Shown here piece after piece: positions 25,159 through 32,885 of a stretch of 43,964 nt of DNA. Source of the DNA: an uncultured Candidatus Melainabacteria bacterium (GTDB taxonomy: Bacteria > Cyanobacteriota > Vampirovibrionia > Gastranaerophilales > Gastranaerophilaceae); NCBI GenBank assembly GCA_937895785.1, contig CALBKW010000078.1, positions 1 through 43,964 on the forward strand. Direction: 5' to 3'. Both the position numbers and the translations under genes were made by a program. Below the pieces are notes generated by a model. It worked only from the letters and a program-made list of their open reading frames with translations. It was not told the origin of the DNA and did no database searches. Position 1 is the stretch's first letter; each line of letters opens with the position of its first letter.

Positions 25159-26347
25159 TCCAAAACGCGAAATACCTTACACTGCAAAGCAAAGTGTAAT
25201 TCTAACTCCGCCAGACAAAACGGTGTTAATTGTCGTTGCGTTTTTGGTTACTATTGGTATCATTGCAATCTTTTCAGCTAGTGCACCAAAATGTATGGAA
25301 ATGGGTCAAAATCCCGCAAGATTTGCATTATTTCAAATCTTTTTCCTAATTATTGGTTTACTTGGTATGAAGTTTTTTATGAATTACGACTATAAAAAAC
25401 TTGTTCCATGGACAATGTTAATAACAGGAACAGTAGTAGTTTCCTTATTGTTAGTAGCTTTCACTCCTTTAGGGGTTACAGTAAACGAAGCCAAACGTTG
25501 GTTAAACATTGGTTTTACACAATTGCAGCCTTCAGAATTTGCAAAGTTTGCCGTCGTATTGCTTATGGGTAGCGCATTTTGTAAAAACAGTAAAGTTGTT
25601 GATTCAAGCAAATTTATATATTTTATACCAGTTCTGATTATGGTTGCTTTAATTTACAAACAACCTAACTTGAGTATGGTTATCTTACTTATGTCAACTT
25701 GCTTAGTTTGTTGGTTAAGTGCAGGAGGTCCAATCAAACTCATCGCAATATTATTTGGTTCAGGGGCTGTCGTTGGAGCTGCAACAATTACGACCGCTTT
25801 AAACAGTTCATTATTATCATTTATCATCAAACCTTACCAGTTGGAACGTATTACAACATGGTTAAACCCTGAACAATACGCGCTTACATCAGGATATCAA
25901 ATTATTCAATCACTTGTAGCATTTGCATCAGGCGGTTTCTGGGGCGTTGGATTTGGTAATTCTAAACAAAAATTATATTGGATTCCTGAATCACATACCG
26001 ACTTTATTTTTGCGGTTATTGGTGAAGAATTAGGGTGGATTGGCTGTATTTTAGTAATTGGCTTATTTTGGACATTAATTCACAGAGGTTTAATCATAGC
26101 ATCTCGTTGTCCTGATATGTACGGTAAAATATTAGCGGTCGGAATTACCTTCTCAATAGGTTTCCAAGCATTTTTGAATATCTCTGTTGCAACTTCCTTC
26201 TTACCAGCAACAGGTGTTCCGTTACCTTTTATCAGTTACGGTGGTTCTTCTTTAATGGTTTCATTGTGGATGATTGGCGTACTTTTAAACATTTCTAAAA
26301 AACGAATTAAGAAAATAAGGACTCGTTCAAATGTCAGATACTTGTAA
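25139..26347 (+). CDS. ftsW: SEDS-family peptidoglycan glycosyltransferase (FtsW)
   Basis: 402 residues from the ATG at 25139, which overlaps murD by 20 nt; an in-frame ATG at 25082 would place the start deep inside murD. It has about ten membrane helices. SEDS motifs are present: the RWLNIGFTQLQPSEFAK segment, PESHTDFIFAVIGEELG and a SYGGSSL loop near the C-terminus. It polymerises lipid II at the division septum with a partner class B penicillin-binding protein, which is not encoded here. FtsW is favoured over RodA because of its position between murD and murG. Confidence 0.93.
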   Translation: MSYQKYNPKREIPYTAKQSVILTPPDKTVLIVVAFLVTIGIIAIFSASAPKCMEMGQNPARFALFQIFFLIIGLLGMKFFMNYDYKKLVPWTMLITGTVVVSLLLVAFTPLGVTVNEAKRWLNIGFTQLQPSEFAKFAVVLLMGSAFCKNSKVVDSSKFIYFIPVLIMVALIYKQPNLSMVILLMSTCLVCWLSAGGPIKLIAILFGSGAVVGAATITTALNSSLLSFIIKPYQLERITTWLNPEQYALTSGYQIIQSLVAFASGGFWGVGFGNSKQKLYWIPESHTDFIFAVIGEELGWIGCILVIGLFWTLIHRGLIIASRCPDMYGKILAVGITFSIGFQAFLNISVATSFLPATGVPLPFISYGGSSLMVSLWMIGVLLNISKKRIKKIRTRSNVRYL

Positions 26348-27464
26348 GAAAAAATATACTTATTTCATCACAGGTGGCGGTACAGGCGGACATATTTACC
26401 CTGCAATCGCAATCGCTGAAGCTCTTAGAAAAGATGAAACAACAAAAAATATTTATTACATCGGCAATCCAAACAATTTGGAATATGGAATCGTAAAAAA
26501 AGCGCGTTTCAAATTCTTGCCAATCAAAGTTTCTGGTATGCCAAGAAAAATCGGCTGGGACTTCATTAAATGGGGTATAGAGCTTGAACTTGCAAACTGG
26601 AAAGCTCTTTACTATTTGTGGAGATTCAAACCTGATGCTATTTTAGGCACAGGCGGGTATGTTTCAGCACCAGCATTAATGGCATCAAATTTAACTAAAA
26701 CACCTTATATGATTCACGATTGCGATGCTCAACCAGGAATGGTATCAAAATTTGTTGCGCCAATGGCAAAACAAGTTTCTCTTGCATTTGAAGATTCTGC
26801 TAGTTACATTCATTCAAATAACATTAGCATTAACGGAAACCCAATAAGAGAACAATTTAAAACACTTACAAAAGAACAAGCTCGTCAAAATATGAACCTT
26901 GAAAACAAGACTACAATTACAATTATGGGCGGTTCACAAGGGGCTAAATCAATTGATGAAGCGACAATTCAATGTTTAAAACAAATTTTTGAAAAATATG
27001 ATGTTCAAGTAATTTTCCAAACAGGCGCAAAACATTATGAAAACACAGTTAAAGCGCTTGAAGAAGTTTATCCAGAATTTGAACATAACAAAAATTTAGT
27101 TATAAAACCGTATTTTGATGATATGGTTACAGCCTTAAAAGCTACTGATATAGCAATTTCTAGGGCTGGTTCATTAAGTTTGTCAGAAATTTGCGCATGC
27201 GGAATTGCACCAATTCTAATTCCATACCCTTATGCAGCGGCAGACCATCAACGCAAAAACGCTAAATCACTTTTAAATAAAGACGCTTGCTTATATTTAG
27301 AAGACAAAGAAACCACAGGTGAAACTTTATTAGAAAAATTAGACGAATTACTTTCTAACCCTGAAAGATTGGCGACAATTCAAGCAAACACAAGAGATTT
27401 AGCTAAATTGGATGCGACTCAAACAATTGTTGAACAACTTAAAAAGGTAGCATCACATGAATAA
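26331..27464 (+). CDS. murG: UDP-GlcNAc:lipid I N-acetylglucosaminyltransferase
   Basis: 377 residues. It converts lipid I to lipid II on the inner face of the membrane. The GT-B fold motifs are clear: FITGGGTGGHIYPAIAIAEAL-like N-terminus (GGGTGGH), the GNPIRE segment, IMGGSQGA between domains, and the C-terminal SRAGSLSLSEI donor site with PYPYAAADHQ. AAGGA lies 8 nt before the ATG, inside ftsW. It overlaps ftsW by 17 nt and folC by 8 nt. Confidence 0.97.
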   Translation: MSDTCKKKYTYFITGGGTGGHIYPAIAIAEALRKDETTKNIYYIGNPNNLEYGIVKKARFKFLPIKVSGMPRKIGWDFIKWGIELELANWKALYYLWRFKPDAILGTGGYVSAPALMASNLTKTPYMIHDCDAQPGMVSKFVAPMAKQVSLAFEDSASYIHSNNISINGNPIREQFKTLTKEQARQNMNLENKTTITIMGGSQGAKSIDEATIQCLKQIFEKYDVQVIFQTGAKHYENTVKALEEVYPEFEHNKNLVIKPYFDDMVTALKATDIAISRAGSLSLSEICACGIAPILIPYPYAAADHQRKNAKSLLNKDACLYLEDKETTGETLLEKLDELLSNPERLATIQANTRDLAKLDATQTIVEQLKKVASHE

Positions 27465-28626
27465 AACTTACGAAGAAGCTTTAAATTTATTGACATCTCA
27501 AGGTAAATTTTACATAAACCTTGGGCTAGGAAGAATTTCAGCAATTTTGGAGTTATTAGGAAATCCTCAAAAACAATTGAAATGTATTCATGTTGCTGGA
27601 ACTAACGGAAAAGGCTCTGTTTGTGCGATTTTAAGCACTATTTTGACAGAAGCAGGCTTCAAAACAGGACTTTTCACAAGTCCGCATATTTTCAAATACA
27701 CAGAAAGAATACAAATTGACGGAAACCAAATTTCAGAAGAGGTTTTTGCAGAAAAAGTTTTTAAAATTCAAAATTTAGCAGAAGAAAATGACATTCATCT
27801 AACAGAATTTGAAATTTTAACTGCTGTTATGTTTGAATATTTTGCTGAAAACAAAGTTGACTACGCTGTTGTAGAAGTTGGTTTAGGTGGAAGATACGAT
27901 TCTACAAACGTTATAGAAAATCCTATTTGTTCAATTATTACAACCATTGACTTTGACCACACTGAACGTTTAGGAAACACTATCGAAAAAATTGCAACAG
28001 AAAAAGCAGGTATTATAAAATCAGATTGTCCTGTTGTTATAAACGCTACAAACAAAGGGTTTGATACAATCAGAAAAATTGCAAGCGCTGACCAATTACT
28101 AATTGCGCGTGAATATAACCTTGGAGAAATGAGCCTAAAAGGATTTCACCAACAAGAAAACCTTGCTCTTGCAATAAGTGCCTTGCTTTTAATCGTTCCA
28201 GATATTAAAATTACAACAATTCAAAGCGCATTGAAGCACGTTAGACATTTTGGAAGATTTCAATATTTTGAAGACAAAAAAGTTCTAATCGACGGTGGGC
28301 ATAACCCTAATGGCATCAACATTTTACGTCAAAATTTGGATATATATTTTAAGGGTTATAAAAAAAGATTTATTTTTGGTTGTTTAAAAAACAAAGATTA
28401 CAAAAAAATGGTTGAAATTCTTTTTAAACCTGAAGATGAGATTTATTTTAACCACTTCAGCCACGCAAATTCTGCAACTTACGAGGAATTATCTTCTGTA
28501 TGCAAATATCCTTCTAAAGAATACACAGGCAATTTGCCTGATTTTGACGGTATTACTATCGTTTGCGGTTCTTTATACATGATTGCAGAAGTAGTTAAAG
28601 ATTTTGGAATTGAAGAAAATCTTTAA
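27457..28626 (+). CDS. folC: Folylpolyglutamate synthase / dihydrofolate synthase
   Basis: 389 residues, a Mur-ligase-superfamily enzyme that glutamylates dihydropteroate and folates. HVAGTNGKGSVCAIL is the ATP loop, TSPHIFKYTERI and GLGGRYDSTNVI are FolC-specific, and GGHNPNGI lies in the C-terminal domain. It is shorter than the E. coli enzyme (about 420), mostly in the C-terminal domain. It occupies the position after murG where murC or ftsQ is often found and ends at a 4-nt overlap with a convergent gene. Confidence 0.93.
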   Translation: MNKTYEEALNLLTSQGKFYINLGLGRISAILELLGNPQKQLKCIHVAGTNGKGSVCAILSTILTEAGFKTGLFTSPHIFKYTERIQIDGNQISEEVFAEKVFKIQNLAEENDIHLTEFEILTAVMFEYFAENKVDYAVVEVGLGGRYDSTNVIENPICSIITTIDFDHTERLGNTIEKIATEKAGIIKSDCPVVINATNKGFDTIRKIASADQLLIAREYNLGEMSLKGFHQQENLALAISALLLIVPDIKITTIQSALKHVRHFGRFQYFEDKKVLIDGGHNPNGINILRQNLDIYFKGYKKRFIFGCLKNKDYKKMVEILFKPEDEIYFNHFSHANSATYEELSSVCKYPSKEYTGNLPDFDGITIVCGSLYMIAEVVKDFGIEENL

Positions 28627-29609
28627 GAATGTTTCCGTTTACCTAAATTTACTTTCATACCAACTTCAATACCGTTTCCCCTTCCAACAGCAGAAACTGT
28701 AAGGTCATTTGAAAGTTTATAGTCTGCACCAGCAGCCCAACCATTTTTATTTGCACTTACAAATGCATTCATTTTACCATTAGTAGAACTGTATGTAGCA
28801 CCACCATGAACTCCAGAAGATGTGTCATATCCACCTTGCATAGAAAAACCACTTGTGTTATAACCCATTCCAAAGCCTTTTTCTCCTGCGTATGCCTTAA
28901 AGTTTTTATCTGTATAACTCAATGTATTCGCTTTAAATTTCAACGAACCATCTTCGCCTATAGGTAAACCACCTTTATAGTTTTGTTCTTCTTTTTTGTT
29001 AGTACCTTTAGCTTTTTCCAAGTCTTCATTTGCGTTATTTTCTGAAGCCTCTTTATAAGCCTTTTCTTGTTCTTTTTCTAAAAATTTAATATTTGCTTCT
29101 GCATCTGCTTTTTGGGTATTTAAATCAGTTGCAGTTGCTTGCAATTGTTCTTTTCTTTGTTGCAAATCGGTACTTTTTTGAGACAAATCAGCACCTTCTG
29201 ATTGTTGATTTTTTAATAATTGCTCTTGTTCTTGTTTTTGCTTATTAAAGTCTTCATTCATTTTATCTAAATCGGACATCGACATATTCAAATCTTGTAA
29301 TTTTTGTTGGTTTGCCGAATAATCTGCATCATCTTTGCTACCAGACTCTATTACTCCTTTTAGTTGGTTTATTTCTGCCTGAACTCCACTTTTTCTAGTT
29401 TGAACATCAGAAATTTGTCCTCCTAATGTTGAAATTTTACTAGTGGTTTCTTGTTGTGCAACTGAATTTGCAGCAACGTTATTGTCATTCGTTGCTATAT
29501 CATTTTCATTTTTTGTAATTTCAGAATTATTTTCTGAAATTTTTGCTTCTACACGATTAAGATTAATCTTTTCATTTGATATTTGTTGATTAATTGTTGC
29601 TATATCCAT
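28623..29609 (-). CDS. Coiled-coil protein of unknown function behind a sigma-28 promoter
   Basis: 328 residues from the ATG at 29609, chosen because AAAGG lies 9 nt upstream; an in-frame ATG at 29627 lacks a ribosome site. There is no signal peptide. Residues about 5-195 are a long Gln/Glu/Asn/Lys-rich coiled coil. The C-terminal third alternates Gly, Ser and aromatic residues (FGMGYNTSGFSMQGGYD, GVHGGATYSS, GWAAGADYKLS), suggesting a beta-strand repeat domain, and ends in basic GKRKHS. A sigma-28 promoter with a perfect -35 lies about 30 nt upstream. It could be a flagellum-associated or flagellum-exported surface protein, but no known family is recognised. Its stop is shared with folC at TTAA. 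Confidence 0.7.
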   Translation of the reverse strand: MDIATINQQISNEKINLNRVEAKISENNSEITKNENDIATNDNNVAANSVAQQETTSKISTLGGQISDVQTRKSGVQAEINQLKGVIESGSKDDADYSANQQKLQDLNMSMSDLDKMNEDFNKQKQEQEQLLKNQQSEGADLSQKSTDLQQRKEQLQATATDLNTQKADAEANIKFLEKEQEKAYKEASENNANEDLEKAKGTNKKEEQNYKGGLPIGEDGSLKFKANTLSYTDKNFKAYAGEKGFGMGYNTSGFSMQGGYDTSSGVHGGATYSSTNGKMNAFVSANKNGWAAGADYKLSNDLTVSAVGRGNGIEVGMKVNLGKRKHS

Positions 29610-29645
29610 ACACGTATACCTTTTCACATTACATTAATACTCTCT

Positions 29646-29672
29646 ATATCGGAACAACTAGGAGAAACTTTA
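29646..29672 (-). promoter_or_regulatory. Sigma-28 (FliA)-type promoter for the coiled-coil gene
   Basis: The minus strand reads TAAAGTTT, 11 nt, TCCGATAT, matching 14 of 16 defined FliA consensus positions, including the whole -35, with exact spacing. The leader to the ATG at 29609 would be about 30 nt. Confidence 0.8.
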
Positions 29673-29784
29673 TATTACAGTGGAGATTTTACGTTATTTT
29701 TTACATTCTGTTACAAATTCTTCAATTGAAATTAGTTTTAATATAAATAATTTGTAAAGGTATAGATTAAATTTCTTGATTATG

Positions 29785-29790
29785 TATAAT
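29785..29790 (+). promoter_or_regulatory. -10 box of the pxpA-like gene
   Basis: TATAAT, preceded directly by TG, 24 nt before the ATG, with GAGG between as ribosome site. No clear -35. Confidence 0.45.
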
Positions 29791-29814
29791 ATTACTAAGA
29801 TATAGAGGAAAATT

Positions 29815-30609
29815 ATGCAAGAAACTTTAGAAAGAAAACAAATTAAAAGTATCGATTTCAACTGCGATTTAGCTCAAAGTTTCGGTATTTATAAAAATAA
29901 CGCTGAATACGATATCCTAGACTATGTTAGCTCTGTTAACATCGCTTGCGGATTTCATGCTGGCGATCCATTAATCATCAAAAACGCTTTATTAAAAGCT
30001 AAAGAAAAAAATATTGTAATTGGCGCTCACATCGGTTTTGACGATATTCAAGGCTTTGGTTACAGAGAAATGCAACTTTCAGAGGAAGAAATTGAAGCTC
30101 TTGTAATTTACCAAGTTGGCGCAATTGCATCTTACGCTAAAACTTTAGGTCTTGAAATTGAACACGTAAGACCACACGGCGCTATGTACAAACAATGTGC
30201 AACAGATTTTACATTCGCTTGTGCAGTTGCAAATGCAATTAAAAAATGCTCTCCATGGCTTGTTTACTATGGTGCGGCAGGTGATGTAACTAAAAAAGTT
30301 GGCGAATATGTTGGAATTAACGTAGCTCAAGAATTATTCTTAGACAAAGCTTACAACTCAGACGGCACAATTGATTTTGCCTCAAAAGATAATTCAAATT
30401 TAGATTTCAACGTCAACAGATTAAAACACTTACTTTCAACAAGTGAAATCAACAACAATTTAAACGGAAAAACAATCGTAGAAGCTGATACAATTCACTT
30501 CTCTAACAAATATGAAAACTCAGTTGAAATTATTAAAGCTGCAAAAGCTTTGATTACACCAGAACCAGTAAATTACATCAAAGTTAAAAATTCTGGTTGG
30601 GCAGAATAA
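29815..30609 (+). CDS. pxpA: LamB/YcsF family protein (5-oxoprolinase subunit A-like)
   Basis: 264 residues. Conserved family motifs: IDFNCDLAQSFG, the NIACGFHAGDP loop and VRPHGAMYKQ. With PxpB and PxpC, PxpA hydrolyses 5-oxoproline to glutamate using ATP. Here it stands alone; pxpB and pxpC do not adjoin it, so they may lie elsewhere or the protein may act differently. The DLGEGFG of typical members reads DLAQSFG here, a modest divergence near the proposed active site. yvcK follows after 38 nt with its own -10 box. Confidence 0.85.
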   Translation: MQETLERKQIKSIDFNCDLAQSFGIYKNNAEYDILDYVSSVNIACGFHAGDPLIIKNALLKAKEKNIVIGAHIGFDDIQGFGYREMQLSEEEIEALVIYQVGAIASYAKTLGLEIEHVRPHGAMYKQCATDFTFACAVANAIKKCSPWLVYYGAAGDVTKKVGEYVGINVAQELFLDKAYNSDGTIDFASKDNSNLDFNVNRLKHLLSTSEINNNLNGKTIVEADTIHFSNKYENSVEIIKAAKALITPEPVNYIKVKNSGWAE

Positions 30610-30624
30610 TTTAAAATAAACACG

Positions 30625-30630
30625 TATAAT
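30625..30630 (+). promoter_or_regulatory. -10 box upstream of the yvcK-like gene
   Basis: TATAAT, 17 nt before the ATG at 30648, with AAGGA as ribosome site. The -35 region overlaps the end of pxpA and is weak. Confidence 0.4.
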
Positions 30631-30647
30631 AGAAGGCAATAAGGAAT

Positions 30648-31964
30648 ATGAATAATAATTTTAAAGATACATTTAAGGATAAAATGAAAGAAGCTGGTTG
30701 GTTATTACCAGGGTTAGAAGTAAAAAGATGGTTCGCATTAATCTTTTTAGGCTCGTTATTAATCACTATTGGTTTAATGATTTTCTTTAACCTAAGACCT
30801 GTTTATTTCATCATGGAATTTATCAGAAAAATCGCTCTTGTAGTTCCAACAGACATTTTGGCAGTTGTAATTACAATTGGTGGTGCGTTACTATTCTTTA
30901 AAGGTTGGCAAAAAACTAACATCTCAATGTTAGACACTCATAACGGTAGAGAAAAAGAAACTCTATTAGAAAACTTATACAGAAGAAGAAAATTAAACAG
31001 AGGACCTAAAATCGTTGCTATTGGTGGCGGTACGGGTTTATCTATGTTATTAAAGGGTATTAAAAGAATTACAAATAATATCACAGCCGTTGTAACTGTT
31101 GGTGATGACGGCGGTTCATCTGGTAGATTACGTGAAGAAATGGGCGTTTTACCTCCAGGAGATATTAGAAACTGTATTGCAGCGTTAGCTGACAATGAAG
31201 ATTTAATCACAAAATTATTCCAATATCGTTTCAACACAGGTGAAGGCTTAAAAGGTCACAGTTTCGGTAATTTATTCCTAACTGCTCTTTGCTCTATCAC
31301 AGGTGATATGGTTAGAGCCGTAAAAGAATCTTCTAACGTTTTATCAATCAGAGGTAGAGTTTTACCTTCAACACTAGATAATATGAAACTTGCGGCTGAA
31401 TACGAAGACGGAACAATTGTTCACGGTGAATCAGCTATTCCAGAAGAACACAAAAAAATCAAACGTTTATTTACAGAACCTGAGCACTGTAAAGCATTAG
31501 AAGACGTTATTGAAGCAATCAAAGATGCTGATTTAATCATTCTTGGACCTGGAAGTTTATACACGAGTGTTATTCCAAACTTGTTAATTAAAGAAATTTC
31601 TGAAGAAGTTATTAAATCAAACGCTAAAAAAATCTATGTTTGCAACATTATGACTCAACCAGGAGAAACTGATAACTACGCTGTTTCTGACCACATCAAT
31701 GCACTTTATAAACATGCTGGTAGCAACAAGCTTATTGACGCTGTTTTAGTTAACAATGTTCTACCAAAGAACATGGCTGACAAGTATGAAAAATGCGGTC
31801 AAATGCCAGTTGTTTTAGATAGATACAATGTTCATGTTGACATCGTTGAAAAGAAACTTATTGAAGAAAGTAAAGAAGGTCTTGTAAGACACAGTTCTAA
31901 CCGTGTTGCAAGAGCAATTTATTACTGGTTTAGAAAATCATCAAAAAAGAACAATAACAAATAA
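30648..31964 (+). CDS. YvcK/CofD-like protein (gluconeogenesis factor family), membrane-anchored form
   Basis: 438 residues. Two hydrophobic helices (about 30-50 and 62-83) precede a cytosolic domain starting PKIVAIGGGTGLS (a Rossmann-type nucleotide loop) with VTVGDDGGSSGRLRE and GVLPPGDIRNCIAAL, the YvcK hallmark, and LGPGSLYTSVIPNL. YvcK proteins bind UDP-sugars and link carbon source to cell wall synthesis and shape in Gram-positive bacteria. The N-terminal membrane anchor is extra compared with B. subtilis YvcK (about 317 residues). The next gene starts 15 nt downstream and may be co-transcribed. Confidence 0.9.
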   Translation: MNNNFKDTFKDKMKEAGWLLPGLEVKRWFALIFLGSLLITIGLMIFFNLRPVYFIMEFIRKIALVVPTDILAVVITIGGALLFFKGWQKTNISMLDTHNGREKETLLENLYRRRKLNRGPKIVAIGGGTGLSMLLKGIKRITNNITAVVTVGDDGGSSGRLREEMGVLPPGDIRNCIAALADNEDLITKLFQYRFNTGEGLKGHSFGNLFLTALCSITGDMVRAVKESSNVLSIRGRVLPSTLDNMKLAAEYEDGTIVHGESAIPEEHKKIKRLFTEPEHCKALEDVIEAIKDADLIILGPGSLYTSVIPNLLIKEISEEVIKSNAKKIYVCNIMTQPGETDNYAVSDHINALYKHAGSNKLIDAVLVNNVLPKNMADKYEKCGQMPVVLDRYNVHVDIVEKKLIEESKEGLVRHSSNRVARAIYYWFRKSSKKNNNK

Positions 31965-31979
31965 GAAGTAGGAGTAAAC

Positions 31980-32885
31980 GTGTTTAAATTAGCGAAAAAA
32001 TTTGTCGATACATCTCTTTCAAGTATGAAAGCAACACAAGCTTGTTTAATATTTATTTCGCTAGTAACAATGATTTACTTCATTTTAAACTTGATGAATA
32101 TTCCAATGCCAGAACCTGTAAAAAATGTTTTTGACATTATTTACAACTTCCAAAGCAATGTTTATAAACCTGAATTAGCACTAATTCCAGTCGATTTTAC
32201 ATTTATGACATTCGCAATTGAAATGTTACTTATTGCAGGATTGTTGGTATATTCTCAATCTTTCTTAATTGAATTTGAAGAACATCTTAATAAAGTCATA
32301 AAAGATGATAACAGACGTTACGAAGAAAAATTCAATAAAAACTTGGCTCAGAGTGCTAAAAAAATTGAAAATCAAAACAATTATTTTGCTATTTTGTTTA
32401 ATATAAAAATGGCTCAAAATGCTAAAATGATTTATGACCAACAAAAGAAAATTGATATTGATGTAAAAAAACAAGAAACCTTAAACAGATTGAGAAATCT
32501 TATTGTAAGCACTTTTGGGGTTTATGTTGAAACTATTGCATCTGGTTCACTTGCATATTTCACTGATATTAACCTATGCAACAAGGTTTTTGATTTAATT
32601 TTAGATTTTCAAAATAAAGTTAGACAAGAATTAATGTCTTATAATATCAAAATAGATGTTGTTACTGCCGTTTGTATTGCAGGCAAACATGACAGAAAAG
32701 AAACTTACGTTCCAAAGTTAGAAAAATTATTAAACCTTGCTCTTCCAAACAGAATAATGGTTTTGAACGAATTTAAAAATAGGTATGAAATATTAAAAGA
32801 AAAAACTTATGAATTTACCGAATTAGGCACTTACGCATTAGGTGATAATTTCATTGATGTTCTTTCTGTAAACAAAAAAGCTTAG
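31980..32885 (+). CDS. Two-helix membrane protein with degenerate class III cyclase-like domain
   Basis: 301 residues from a GTG start at 31980, chosen because GGAG lies 6 nt upstream. Two membrane helices (about 20-37 and 72-94) are followed by a charged coiled-coil linker (about 95-165). From about residue 168 the order of segments (VSTFGVYVETIASGSLAYFTD, DVVTAVCIAGK, LNLALPNRIMVLNEF, YEFTELGTYAL) follows that of class III nucleotide cyclase domains, but no clear pair of metal-binding Asp residues is present. It is probably a non-catalytic signalling domain. Sequence similarity is weak, so this is inference. Its stop is shared with the convergent Pro-rich gene at TTAG. Confidence 0.55.
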   Translation: MFKLAKKFVDTSLSSMKATQACLIFISLVTMIYFILNLMNIPMPEPVKNVFDIIYNFQSNVYKPELALIPVDFTFMTFAIEMLLIAGLLVYSQSFLIEFEEHLNKVIKDDNRRYEEKFNKNLAQSAKKIENQNNYFAILFNIKMAQNAKMIYDQQKKIDIDVKKQETLNRLRNLIVSTFGVYVETIASGSLAYFTDINLCNKVFDLILDFQNKVRQELMSYNIKIDVVTAVCIAGKHDRKETYVPKLEKLLNLALPNRIMVLNEFKNRYEILKEKTYEFTELGTYALGDNFIDVLSVNKKA

